From the NCBI RefSeq assembly GCF_900156305.1, contig NZ_FTPL01000001.1, positions 1,054,001 through 1,118,000 on the forward strand: 64,000 nt of DNA. Direction: 5' to 3'. The position numbers were made by a program, and so were the translations under genes. This document shows positions 27,549 through 35,174 of this stretch, piece by piece. Under the pieces are notes generated by a model, which made no database searches, was not told the origin of the DNA, and saw only the letters and a program-made list of their open reading frames with translations. This DNA comes from Edaphobacillus lindanitolerans. Its GTDB lineage: Bacteria > Bacillota > Bacilli > Bacillales_A > Planococcaceae. The first letter of the stretch is position 1, and each line of letters starts with the position of its first letter.

Positions 27549-28364
27549 ATGAGACTGAAATTGTTATTGCCGGTGGCTATTATTTGTGCACTCATTCTTG
27601 GCTTTAGCTATTACGCATGGACGTCCAGAGTCGAACAGGGTGCCGCCCAGCAAGTGATCAAATCAGGTTCAGGAGAAGCATCATCGAATGATGACGTCCA
27701 GGATGAGCAAGAAGGTGAGCAAGAAGATGTCAGTGCGAGATCGGATCTGTCCGCCGGGCAGCTGGAGGAGTTGACTGCCAACTTGCCGAAGAGTGCTGCG
27801 GCCATGCTTGCCGATCGGCTGGACAACGGAGAGCAAGCTCAGTTGCTTGTGATTGGCTCATCTTCGTTTGATGCACCGGCGAGTCAATTCACGTCAGAGG
27901 TTCAGCAGGCCTATGGAGGTTTCATCGAGCCGGACGTTTACACTTTTGACGGGACGTCGGAACAGTTCATTGAGTCGGAACTGGACGCGGTCGATTGGAA
28001 GAAAGGGTATGACCTTGTCGTCTATGAACCGTTTACACTGAACAATAACGGTCAGGTGATCATTGAAGAGGAGCATCAGGACATCTTGACGGTGAAAAAC
28101 CGGGCCGAGGAAGAAGTGGACGATGCAGCGTTCTTCATCACCCCGCCGCAGGCGATTCATAATCCGAACTACTATCTAACTCAGATCAATGCTCTGCAGA
28201 AGTTTGCCGACGACCAGAAGATTGCTTATATCGACCATTGGGAAGAGTGGCCGGACGCCGGAAAAGATGAAATCCTTGAGTATGTGGATGCCGACTACAA
28301 ACTGACCGAAAAAGGAATTGACACATGGTCTGGCGCACTGATCAACTATTTCACGGGTAAATAA
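27549..28364 (+). CDS. membrane-anchored SGNH/GDSL-like protein next to EPS operon
   Basis: A 271-residue protein with an N-terminal signal anchor (residues 3-24) and an acidic linker (about 45-70), then an extracellular SGNH-hydrolase-like domain. Block I is LLVIGSSSFDAPAS (Gly-x-Ser-Ser), and the end has KIAYIDHWEEWPD and YKLTEKGIDTWSGALI. In the usual SGNH fold the last block is D-x-x-H; here it is degenerate, so activity is uncertain. It is divergent from the EPS operon and convergent with the LCP gene, suggesting a role in modifying or attaching surface glycan. That role is inference. Confidence 0.7.
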   Translation: MRLKLLLPVAIICALILGFSYYAWTSRVEQGAAQQVIKSGSGEASSNDDVQDEQEGEQEDVSARSDLSAGQLEELTANLPKSAAAMLADRLDNGEQAQLLVIGSSSFDAPASQFTSEVQQAYGGFIEPDVYTFDGTSEQFIESELDAVDWKKGYDLVVYEPFTLNNNGQVIIEEEHQDILTVKNRAEEEVDDAAFFITPPQAIHNPNYYLTQINALQKFADDQKIAYIDHWEEWPDAGKDEILEYVDADYKLTEKGIDTWSGALINYFTGK

Positions 28365-28379
28365 AGATGAAGATACAAA

Positions 28380-28407
28380 ACAGCCGGCCATCAAATGGGC
28401 CGGCTGT
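28380..28407. terminator. bidirectional terminator between SGNH and LCP genes
   Basis: 10-bp perfect stem ACAGCCGGCC/GGCCGGCTGT with an 8-base loop between two convergent stops, with TTGCTGTTT on the plus side. Confidence 0.8.
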
Positions 28408-28414
28408 TGCTGTT

Positions 28415-29356
28415 TCATGATGTGATTTCGAGCTGCTGTTTCAGTTGAGAGGAAATCGAATCAAGTTCCTCGTCGTTCATCAGGTAATACCAGATGCCGT
28501 CCATCTTCTGGCCCTGGCCTTTTTCCACGATAATCTGATTAACGTTGCGCGTCGCATCCCGGTAGTTCTTCTGCAGGTCATTCATCTCGTCGAACGTCAG
28601 ATTGGTCCGGACGTTTTTGCTGATCGCCCCGAAAATCGAGCGGTAATTCATCAGGCTGTCGAGCGAAGCGCCTTTTTTGATCACGCCTTGGATGACGTCT
28701 TTCTGCCGATCTTGGCGTCCGAAGTCTCCACGCGGGTCCTGTTTCCTCATTCGCACATAGGCCAGTGCCTCATCCCCGTTGATCTGGACAGGGCCCTCAG
28801 GGAATGTGTACTGTCCCTGAGAAAAGGCAAGGTCGTTATCCACCGTAATCCCGCCGACCGCATCGACAATCTCTTTGAAGCTCTCCATGTTCACCTGGAC
28901 GACGTAATCAATCGGAATGTCGAGCAGATTTTCAACACTCGCCATGGACATTTCCACTCCGCCGAACGCGAACGCATGGTTGATCTTGTCCTTGACGCCC
29001 TTCCCGACGATCTCAGTGTATGTATCCCGCGGCAAACTGACCATCGTCGTCTTTTTCTCTTTCGGATTGACTGTAAGTACAATCATCGTATCCGAACGGC
29101 CTTTGTCTCCTTCACGCTCATCCACACCAAGGACAAGAACCGAAAACGGCTCTTTTTTGTCCAGCTCCACTGCTTTTTGCCGCTTATCGGAGGCCTTCCG
29201 CTCCAATGGTGAATGGATCTCCTTTGCGGTATCCGTCAACTCTTTGTATACCAGTCCGGCATACACGCCGACCGCCAGCAAGATGAGGACAATCGGCCCG
29301 ACAATCCACGGCCAGATCCGCTTTTTCTTGCGACGGCCCCTTCTTTTTTCTGCCAT
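28415..29356 (-). CDS. LytR-CpsA-Psr (LCP) family glycopolymer transferase
   Basis: A 313-residue single-pass membrane protein: basic cytoplasmic start, one helix (about 14-37), then an extracellular LCP domain. Signature motifs are VLVLGVDEREGDKGRSDTM (Asp and Arg for pyrophosphate and metal), LPRDTYTEIVGKG, KINHAFAFGG, VNMESFKEIVDAVGGITVD, and DEALAYVRMRKQDPRGDFGR. LCP enzymes transfer undecaprenyl-linked glycopolymers such as teichoic acid or capsule to peptidoglycan. Beside the EPS operon it may attach that polymer to the wall. Starts behind AGGGGA and has its own promoter. Confidence 0.92.
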   Translation of the reverse strand: MAEKRRGRRKKKRIWPWIVGPIVLILLAVGVYAGLVYKELTDTAKEIHSPLERKASDKRQKAVELDKKEPFSVLVLGVDEREGDKGRSDTMIVLTVNPKEKKTTMVSLPRDTYTEIVGKGVKDKINHAFAFGGVEMSMASVENLLDIPIDYVVQVNMESFKEIVDAVGGITVDNDLAFSQGQYTFPEGPVQINGDEALAYVRMRKQDPRGDFGRQDRQKDVIQGVIKKGASLDSLMNYRSIFGAISKNVRTNLTFDEMNDLQKNYRDATRNVNQIIVEKGQGQKMDGIWYYLMNDEELDSISSQLKQQLEITS

Positions 29357-29409
29357 TTGCTATTCCCCTATTCCCATCGTTTTTTGTCTCTCTCTGTAGA
29401 ATCTCCTAC

Positions 29410-29440
29410 ATTATAATCCATTTCACCTAAAATGGCGCAA
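29410..29440 (-). promoter_or_regulatory. promoter of the LCP gene
   Basis: TATAAT (29410-29415 on the minus strand) with TTGCGC (29435-29440) 19 bases upstream, about 55 bases before the ATG. The -10 is perfect; the spacing is slightly long. Confidence 0.5.
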
Positions 29441-29605
29441 AAAATTTAATTAATATTCTGGATTGTGATTTCGTTAAGGTGTGGCTGATGCCAGTCAGGC
29501 TTGGGCTGAGCTCAATTAAGGTGGACTATAAAAATTTCTTTTTACTGTGCGGGCAAGTCTCTTTCGAAGTCTAACAGTGTCGAACTATTATAGAAGGTAA
29601 TCGAG

Positions 29606-29641
29606 AAAGCGAGCCGGGTAACGGATGTCCCGGCTCGCTTT
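29606..29641 (-). terminator. terminator of the HxlR-family gene
   Basis: 13-bp stem AAAGCGAGCCGGG/CCCGGCTCGCTTT with a 10-base loop, 14 bases beyond the stop at 29656; T-rich on both sides. The rest of 29441-29605 holds nothing I can name. Confidence 0.8.
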
Positions 29642-29655
29642 TGTGTCTCTCTCCC

Positions 29656-30027
29656 TCACACCGACGGTTCGTTCAACACGCTTTCTTCCAATACAGAGGA
29701 CTTGTCTCCATATACTTTCGTCAGATGTTGTTCTCCCCATGTGCAAAGCGAGTTCAGGATGCCTTCCAGGCTTTGTCCGTATTCGCTGAGCTCGTATTCG
29801 ACTTTCGGGGGGACCTGATTGTAGACGATCCGGTTGATGACCCCGTCTTCCTCCAGCTCACGCAACTGTTGGGTGAGCATTTTTTGGGTGATGTTCGGCA
29901 TGAGCCGCTTGAGCTCGCTCGTGCGTTTTTTTCCGTGGGTCAGATGGCAGAGAATCACGCATTTCCACTTCCCGCCGATCACTTCCAATGTGGCCTCAAC
30001 GGAAATATTGTATTTTTTTCTGTGCAT
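29656..30027 (-). CDS. HxlR-family winged-helix regulator
   Basis: A 123-residue DNA-binding protein. The HxlR domain is complete: VEATLEVIGGKWKCVILCHL, GKKRTSELKRLMPNITQKML, TQQLRELEEDGVINR and the wing YNQVPPKVEYELSEYG. A Cys follows helix 1 (KWKC), as in some HxlR members that sense reactive electrophiles through a thiol, but this position is also common in non-sensing members. Divergent from an MFS exporter, with several palindromes in the shared promoter region, so it probably represses that operon and itself. Confidence 0.9.
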   Translation of the reverse strand: MHRKKYNISVEATLEVIGGKWKCVILCHLTHGKKRTSELKRLMPNITQKMLTQQLRELEEDGVINRIVYNQVPPKVEYELSEYGQSLEGILNSLCTWGEQHLTKVYGDKSSVLEESVLNEPSV

Positions 30028-30055
30028 CCATAATTCCTCCTGTCATAGGCACTAA

Positions 30056-30099
30056 AAAGTACCTATGTTACTTTTGTGTTCCTATATCACTTTAAAGTG
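30056..30099. promoter_or_regulatory. two inverted repeats, candidate HxlR operators
   Basis: AAAGTA-N7-TACTTT at 30056-30074 and the perfect palindrome CACTTTAAAGTG at 30088-30099, both in the 149-bp divergent region between the HxlR and MFS genes. HxlR proteins bind dyads of about this size; binding here is inference. Confidence 0.45.
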
Positions 30100-30104
30100 C
30101 GTAC

Positions 30105-30133
30105 TTTCCATATCCGCTTGTAGATATCATAAT
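30105..30133 (+). promoter_or_regulatory. probable promoter of the MFS-AKR operon
   Basis: TTTCCA (30105-30110), 17-base spacer, CATAAT (30128-30133), immediately downstream of the candidate operators. Confidence 0.4.
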
Positions 30134-30176
30134 AACATTTGTGCTGCAGAATACAACACAGAAAAGGGGGTAGAAC

Positions 30177-31400
30177 ATGGATATTGGAAAGAAACAAAGC
30201 ACGTTGGCATTGATTGTTTTGGCAGTCAGTGCATTTGCCATCGGCACAACTGAATTCATCAGCGTCGGCCTGCTGCCTTTGATTGCAGGCGACTTAAATA
30301 TCCCGGTGACCACCGCGGGGCTGACCGTTTCCCTGTATGCCCTGGGCGTCACATTCGGGGCGCCTGTATTGACTTCCCTGACATCCAAAATGTCACGCAA
30401 GACATTGCTGCTTTGGATTATGGTCGTCTTTATTGTCGGTAATACGCTCGCCGCATTGTCCACGACAATCGGGGTCTTGCTGGCCGCACGCGTCATCTCC
30501 GCCCTTTCTCACGGGGTCTTCATGTCGATCGGTTCGACCATCGCAGCAGACCTGGTCCCGGAAAACCGGAGAGCGAGCGCGATATCAATAATGTTTACAG
30601 GCCTGACCGTGGCCACGGTCACCGGTGTCCCGTTCGGTACCTTCATCGGACAGCAGTTCGGCTGGAGGGCTGCGTTTGCCACGATCGTGGTGATCGGCGT
30701 GATTGCCTTCATCGCAAACAGCGTATTGCTTCCCGGTAATTTGCGCAAAGGGGCCAAGTCATCATTCCGTGATCAGTTTAAACTGGTGACGAACAGCCGG
30801 CTGCTGCTCCTGTTCATCATTACGGCACTCGGCTACGGCGGAACATTTGTCGTGTTCACCTTCTTATCCCCGTTGCTCCAGAACATCACCGGGTTCAAAG
30901 AGGGAACGGTGGCCATTATCCTATTTGCCTACGGAATCGCCATCGCGATCGGGAATACGGTCGGCGGGAAACTGTCGAACCATGATCCGATCCGCGCTCT
31001 GTTCTATATGTTCATCGTACAGGCGGTTGTTTTGCTGATCCTGATGTTCACGGCTCCATTCAAGATCGCCGGTCTCATCACGATCTTCTTCATGGGACTG
31101 CTGGCCTTCATGAACGTGCCCGGCCTGCAAGTATCGGTGGTCATGCTTGCTGAGCGCTATGTTCCCAGCGCGACCGATGTGGCATCTGCGATCAATATTG
31201 CTGCATTTAATGCCGGAATTGCGTTAGGCTCTTATTTAGGCGGACTGATCACGCACTCGATCGGTCTGATTCATACCACCTGGGTCGGCGCGATCATGGT
31301 TGCGGCAGCGGCCGTCCTGACCGGCTGGAGCCGGATCCTGGAACGGAAAGATCAAGAAACGATCAAACATTTTGGAGGGACTACACATGACAGCATCTAA
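30177..31400 (+). CDS. MFS drug/metabolite exporter (DHA1 family, AraJ/YdhP-like)
   Basis: A 407-residue membrane protein with 12 helices. The N-terminus FAIGTTEFISVGLLPLIAGD and the motif G-A-P-V-L-T-S-L-T-S-K-M-S-R-K (motif A) are typical of the DHA1 group that includes AraJ, YdhP and PbuE. VISALSHGVFMSIGSTIA and the motif C-like FTGLTVATVTGVPFGTFIGQ fit an antiporter. The AKR gene starts inside its last codons, so the two form an operon under the divergent HxlR regulator. Substrate is unknown; export of a toxic aldehyde or quinone is a guess from the context. Confidence 0.87.
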   Translation: MDIGKKQSTLALIVLAVSAFAIGTTEFISVGLLPLIAGDLNIPVTTAGLTVSLYALGVTFGAPVLTSLTSKMSRKTLLLWIMVVFIVGNTLAALSTTIGVLLAARVISALSHGVFMSIGSTIAADLVPENRRASAISIMFTGLTVATVTGVPFGTFIGQQFGWRAAFATIVVIGVIAFIANSVLLPGNLRKGAKSSFRDQFKLVTNSRLLLLFIITALGYGGTFVVFTFLSPLLQNITGFKEGTVAIILFAYGIAIAIGNTVGGKLSNHDPIRALFYMFIVQAVVLLILMFTAPFKIAGLITIFFMGLLAFMNVPGLQVSVVMLAERYVPSATDVASAINIAAFNAGIALGSYLGGLITHSIGLIHTTWVGAIMVAAAAVLTGWSRILERKDQETIKHFGGTTHDSI

Positions 31401-32232
31401 TTTGAAAGACACGACAGCATTGCACAACGGCGTCAACATGCCTTGGTTCGGCCTTGGCGTATTTAAAGTTGAGGAAGGCCCCGAACTGGTGAATGCAGTC
31501 AAAACCGCAATTAAACACGGTTACCGCAGCATTGACACCGCCGCGATTTATGAAAACGAAACAGGCGTCGGCCAAGGGATTCAGGAAGGCCTGAAAGAAG
31601 CCGGCATTACAAGAGAAGACCTGTTTGTCACGTCGAAAGTATGGAACAGCGACCTTGGTTATGAGTCGACTATTGCCGCATATGAAGCGAGCCTGGAGAG
31701 ACTCGGCCTCGAATATCTGGACCTGTACTTGATCCACTGGCCGGTTGAAGGCAAGTACAAAGACGCTTGGAGAGCCCTCGAAACCCTCTACAAAGAAGGC
31801 CGCGTCAAATCGATCGGCGTGAGCAACTTCCAGATCCATCATCTGGAGGATCTGATGAAAGACGCTGAAGTCAAACCGATGGTCAATCAGGTTGAGCGCC
31901 ATCCGCGTCTGACGCAAAAAGAACTGCAGGCATTTTGCCAAGAGCACGGGATTCAGCTTGAAGCGTGGTCCCCGCTTATGCAAGGTCAGCTCCTGGACAA
32001 TGATGTCCTTCAGGGGATTGCCGACAAGCACGGCAAGTCGGTTGCACAGGTGATTTTGCGCTGGGATCTGCAACAAGGCGTTGTGGTCATTCCGAAATCC
32101 ACGAAAGAGCACCGCATCGTAGAGAATGCGGATGTGTTTGACTTCGAATTATCGAAAGAGGAAATGGAGACCATCGACGGACTGAACCAGGACCACCGCG
32201 TCGGGCCGGATCCGGACAACTTCGACTTTTAA
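31387..32232 (+). CDS. aldo/keto reductase (YvgN/YtbE-like)
   Basis: A 281-residue NADPH-dependent (beta/alpha)8 reductase; ATG 31387 follows GGAGGG, and it overlaps the exporter gene by 14 bases. Catalytic tetrad: Asp and Tyr in RSIDTAAIYENE, Lys in FVTSKVWNSD, His in LDLYLIHWP. Cofactor binding at the C-terminus: VIPKSTKEHRIVENADVFDF. The motif GVSNFQIHHLEDL is standard. YvgN-type enzymes reduce methylglyoxal and other reactive carbonyls, consistent with the HxlR-exporter context. Confidence 0.92.
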   Translation: MTASNLKDTTALHNGVNMPWFGLGVFKVEEGPELVNAVKTAIKHGYRSIDTAAIYENETGVGQGIQEGLKEAGITREDLFVTSKVWNSDLGYESTIAAYEASLERLGLEYLDLYLIHWPVEGKYKDAWRALETLYKEGRVKSIGVSNFQIHHLEDLMKDAEVKPMVNQVERHPRLTQKELQAFCQEHGIQLEAWSPLMQGQLLDNDVLQGIADKHGKSVAQVILRWDLQQGVVVIPKSTKEHRIVENADVFDFELSKEEMETIDGLNQDHRVGPDPDNFDF

Positions 32233-32244
32233 TCTGTAGTGAAA

Positions 32245-32280
32245 TACCGGGCAGTCCCGCTTGATGTGGGGCTGCCCGTC
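32245..32280 (+). terminator. imperfect terminator-like hairpin after the AKR gene
   Basis: CGGGCAG pairs with CTGCCCG over an interrupted stem with CC/GG inside. Only a weak T-tail, so some readthrough into the SDR gene is likely. Confidence 0.45.
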
Positions 32281-32315
32281 CTATTAATAAACGAACAAAC
32301 CAGGGAGGGACTTGC

Positions 32316-33110
32316 ATGGAACTTTACTTAAACGGAAAAACCGCATTGGTCACGGGCTCCACATCGGGGATCGGCAAAGCCATCGCGACGTCATTGGCGG
32401 CGGAAGGGGTTCACGTGCTGATTAACGGGCGGCGCGAAGAAAAAGTGACCGAAACCATCCGGGACATCCAAGCCGAACATCCCGAGGCGGTCCTTCATCC
32501 GGCCATCGCCGATCTCGCGACGGAACAAGGATGCCAGGAAATCTTTGAAGCGTATCCCGAAGTCGATATTCTGGTCAACAACCTCGGGATTTTCGAGCCT
32601 GCCGAGTATTTCGACATCCCGGATGAAGAGTGGTTCCGCATGTTTGAAACGAATATCATGAGCGGCGTCCGGCTCACCCGCCGCTACCTGAAGCAAATGA
32701 TTGAAAAAGGCGACGGCCGCGTCATCTTCATCGCCAGCGAAGCCGCCATCATGCCTTCCCTGGAAATGGCGCACTACAGCGCCACCAAAACGATGCAGCT
32801 CTCCCTATCCCGCAGCCTCGCCGAACTGACAAAGGGAACGAAAGTGACGGTCAACACGGTGATGCCGGGCTCCACCCTGACAGAAGGCGTGGAAACGATG
32901 TTGGAGACTCTGTACCCGGATGAACACCTGTCGATCGAAGAAGCCGAAACACACTTCATGAAAGAAAACCGGCCCACCTCGATCATCCAGCGACTCATCC
33001 GTCCGGAAGAAATCGCCCACTTCGTCACCTACCTGAGCAGCCCTCTCTCCTCCGCCGTCAACGGCTCCGCCCTGCGGATCGACGGCGGACTGGTGCGGAG
33101 TGTGTTTTGA
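32316..33110 (+). CDS. short-chain dehydrogenase/reductase
   Basis: A 264-residue classical SDR with an ATG after GGGAGGG. NAD(P) loop TGSTSGIGKAIATSLA, Arg-rich ININGRREEKV-like segment (LINGRREEKVTETI) suggests NADPH preference, NNLGIFEPAEY is the NNAG motif variant, and the active site is IFIASEAAIMP with YSATKTMQ. It is downstream of the AKR gene in the same direction and may share its regulation. Substrate unknown. Confidence 0.9.
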   Translation: MELYLNGKTALVTGSTSGIGKAIATSLAAEGVHVLINGRREEKVTETIRDIQAEHPEAVLHPAIADLATEQGCQEIFEAYPEVDILVNNLGIFEPAEYFDIPDEEWFRMFETNIMSGVRLTRRYLKQMIEKGDGRVIFIASEAAIMPSLEMAHYSATKTMQLSLSRSLAELTKGTKVTVNTVMPGSTLTEGVETMLETLYPDEHLSIEEAETHFMKENRPTSIIQRLIRPEEIAHFVTYLSSPLSSAVNGSALRIDGGLVRSVF

Positions 33111-33124
33111 GATCAATGTGCCAG

Positions 33125-33156
33125 AAACAAGCACAGAGTGCGCTCTGTGCTTGTTT
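33125..33156 (+). terminator. strong terminator after the SDR gene
   Basis: 14-bp stem AAACAAGCACAGAG/CTCTGTGCTTGTTT, tetraloop TGCG, then TTTTTTA. Confidence 0.9.
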
Positions 33157-33185
33157 TTTATGGGCTTTTATATAGGCGAGGCGGC

Positions 33186-33283
33186 GAGTCCCTACCAAAC
33201 GCCTCCGAATCCCTACCTATCACGGTTGAATCCCTACCTTTTGTGCTCGAGCCCCTACCTTTCCCTTCCGAGTCCCTACCTTT
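33186..33283 (+). repeat. array B of the 21-bp GARTCCCTACC repeat (5 units)
   Basis: Five tandem units, each 21 bp, GAGTCCCTACC or GAATCCCTACC plus ten variable bases (one unit GAGCCCCTACC). Starts 30 bases after the SDR terminator, same strand orientation as array A. Confidence 0.9.
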
Positions 33284-33300
33284 ACAATAAAGAAAAACCA

Positions 33301-33345
33301 GAACCCATCCCAAAAGGAATGAGTTCCTCTCACTATGAGTGATAT
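33301..33345 (+). repeat. hairpin plus ATGAGTGATAY linker, copy 1
   Basis: Imperfect hairpin GAACCCATCC...GGAATGAGTTC followed by CTCTCACTATGAGTGATAT, directly before array C. A second copy precedes array D, so hairpin, linker and the first repeat units form a longer repeated module with a 184-bp offset. Confidence 0.7.
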
Positions 33346-33470
33346 GAATCCCTACCTATTGCGGTCGAATCCCTACCTATCAAGTTTGAATCGCTACTAT
33401 TTGAGGTCGAATCGCTACCTTTCATCGATGAATCACAACCTTTTCCTCCCGAATCCCTACCTTTCTAGAA
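33346..33470 (+). repeat. array C of the 21-bp repeat (6 units)
   Basis: Six 21-bp units; first two GAATCCCTACC, then decayed forms GAATCGCTACT, GAATCGCTACC, GAATCACAACC and again GAATCCCTACC. Confidence 0.88.
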
Positions 33471-33487
33471 AGAGCGAGAATGTATAA

Positions 33488-33529
33488 AGCCCATCCGGAG
33501 GGATGGGCTCCGCTTACTATGAGTGATAC
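33488..33529 (+). repeat. hairpin plus ATGAGTGATAY linker, copy 2
   Basis: Perfect 9-bp stem AGCCCATCC/GGATGGGCT with loop GGAG, then CCGCTTACTATGAGTGATAC, directly before array D. The two hairpins share structure with base changes on both arms, hinting at selection for pairing. Confidence 0.7.
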
Positions 33530-33651
33530 GAATCCCTACCTATTGCGGTCGAATCCCTACCATTCGCACTCGAGTCCCTACCTTTCCCCTGTGAGTCGCT
33601 ACCTTTTGCTGTTGAGTCTCTACCTATCACTTCCGAGTCCCTACCTCCCGT
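33530..33651 (+). repeat. array D of the 21-bp repeat (6 units)
   Basis: Six 21-bp units. The first unit and a half are identical to the start of array C (to GCGGTCGAATCCCTACC). The last unit overlaps the 3' end of the NERD gene on the other strand. Confidence 0.88.
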
Positions 33652-34654
33652 CCGTCCCTCCCACCTTCACCCGCCGCCTCAGCTGCATGTTGGTTAATCC
33701 CCGGAATGGGTCAATGGTATAAGCTGTGTTCACGGAAGTGCCGACTCGTTGCAGGTCGAACAGCGCCAGGATGCGGGTGGCGGCATATTTATCTTTGAGG
33801 CCGAGGAATTTCCTTAACTGCAGGTTATTGATCGTCGGATGGATGAGAAGGAACCAGTCGAGGATGGCCCGGCCATAGTCGGGGGCTGTCTGGACGCTGC
33901 AGTCGTCACAGCGGCAGGTGCGCTCAGTGACAAACCGCATCCGAGCGTGGCAGACCGGGCAGAGGAATCCCCGTTTCAAGTCGTTCGGATTGATCCCGAA
34001 ACGCTTGCAGAGCGGGAATGGATTGAAGCGGTATTTCTCCTCCGCCAGCAAGCTGACCAAATGATTGAACTCGGAAACGTTCATCGAGTCCCGCATGTGG
34101 TCAAACGATTGCTGAAGATAGAGTGACACTTCGCGGACCGGAATGATCGGCGCCTCATCAGGCAGCCCCTCCCACAGGTTGTTCGAGACAAACGCGATTT
34201 TTCCATTCACCGGGAGCACAATCCCCCGATCTGTGAGCCATCGTTCAAGTCCCTTCATTTGTGTGTCCAATTGCATAATCGGGCACGGAAACGGGGTGAT
34301 TTCTTCGTTTTGGTCAACTCGCTCCAGTCTGCGGGGATTGTGCCGATAGCGCAGAATCCCTTTGTAGAGCTTCGCTTCCAGAATCCAGGCTCCCCTTGGG
34401 GTCAAGATCACCGTATCGATCTGCACGATATGGTCCGGCCCGATTTCCAGCTCCAAATCGGTCAATACCTTGGCCGGTCCCGGGATTCGCGTCAGCCTCA
34501 CATACTTATCGACCATGCGCTCACCGGCCCTGCCGGCTTTCGCCCGATACACTGCATCCTGAATCTCATTCTGCTTCTCATGGGAATCGGGCAGCAAAAC
34601 CAGCAGCCGCTCCAGCGCATGCAACTCAACCGACCTTCCCCTCGCCACGAACAT
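33641..34654 (-). CDS. NERD-domain protein with zinc ribbon
   Basis: A 337-residue protein; ATG 34654 follows AAGGGGGG, although the frame is open to 34903 through sequence with no coding character. Residues about 40-150 form a NERD (nuclease-related) domain: GRAGERMVDKYVRL, then Asp80 in IVQIDTVILT and Glu93-x-Lys95 in WILEAKLYKG, the D...ExK pattern of restriction-endonuclease-like folds. Residues 232-252 form a Cys4-5 zinc ribbon (CPVC...CRCDDC), followed by a helical C-terminus that may bind nucleic acid. Flanked on both sides by arrays of the 21-bp repeat. Function of NERD proteins is mostly unknown; DNA processing is inferred. Confidence 0.85.
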   Translation of the reverse strand: MFVARGRSVELHALERLLVLLPDSHEKQNEIQDAVYRAKAGRAGERMVDKYVRLTRIPGPAKVLTDLELEIGPDHIVQIDTVILTPRGAWILEAKLYKGILRYRHNPRRLERVDQNEEITPFPCPIMQLDTQMKGLERWLTDRGIVLPVNGKIAFVSNNLWEGLPDEAPIIPVREVSLYLQQSFDHMRDSMNVSEFNHLVSLLAEEKYRFNPFPLCKRFGINPNDLKRGFLCPVCHARMRFVTERTCRCDDCSVQTAPDYGRAILDWFLLIHPTINNLQLRKFLGLKDKYAATRILALFDLQRVGTSVNTAYTIDPFRGLTNMQLRRRVKVGGTDGR

Positions 34655-34889
34655 GCCATCCCCCCTTGCCCCCCAGCATAGCAAGGGACTGGTGAAGTGG
34701 GCCAACCGGCAATTTTTGAATTTGAGTACGGAATTTACCCGGAAATTGAATTTCGGGACGCTCGGATGGTGTGTGAATTTTTGATTGTTTCGCTTCAAGT
34801 TCTCGCGGATAAACGGATTCGGAGGCCGTTTGGGTTGTGGAGCAAAATTGAAATTTGGCAGTTCCGGTGAAACCCTACGATCGAGGGAC
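34655..34889. other. intergenic stretch upstream of the NERD gene
   Basis: No gene seen. It is locally rich in GAATTT/AATTTTTG motifs (for example near 34707-34790) that may be remnants of another short repeat. Confidence 0.3.
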
Positions 34890-34994
34890 GAGTCCCTACC
34901 CATCCCCTTCGAATCCCTACCTCCGGGCCTTTAGTCGCTACCTAACACACCTGAATCGCTACCTAATTCCTCTGAGTCACTACCTCCTCCTGGT
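34890..34994 (+). repeat. array E of the 21-bp repeat (5 units)
   Basis: Five units with the 21-bp period: GAGTCCCTACC, GAATCCCTACC, TAGTCGCTACC, GAATCGCTACC, GAGTCACTACC. Same orientation as the other arrays and upstream of the NERD gene on the opposite strand. Confidence 0.88.
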
Positions 34995-35048
34995 AGCCCT
35001 GTCATGAGTCTTCAGGCGAAACGATGATGAGATTGATGAATAAGCAGC

Positions 35049-35076
35049 AAAAAGCGTCCTGCTGCGGGCGCTTTTT
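35049..35076. terminator. terminator-like hairpin after array E
   Basis: AAAAAGCG pairs with CGCTTTTT around a GC-rich loop with T-runs on both strands. No gene in the preceding 390 bases on the plus strand, so what it terminates is unclear. Confidence 0.5.
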
Positions 35077-35127
35077 GATTTGATTGATGATCACGCTAAA
35101 AAGTAAACGGAAAATTTAAAACACTCA

Positions 35128-35156
35128 TTGACTTACTACTACCCAGGTAGTAAATT
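35128..35156 (+). promoter_or_regulatory. promoter with embedded palindromic operator of the TrmB-family gene
   Basis: TTGACT (35128-35133), 17-base spacer, TAAATT (35151-35156). The spacer and start of the -10 hold a perfect dyad TACTACC-CA-GGTAGTA (35137-35152). An operator at this position would block polymerase, so autorepression by the TrmB-type protein encoded 19 bases further on is a good guess. Confidence 0.6.
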
Positions 35157-35174
35157 TAGTTCAGGAGGAGTTAA

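Noticed and set aside
34655-34903. N-terminal extension of the NERD protein
   Set aside because: A better ATG with AAGGGGGG is at 34654; the extension is low-complexity, enters repeat array E and has no coding character.
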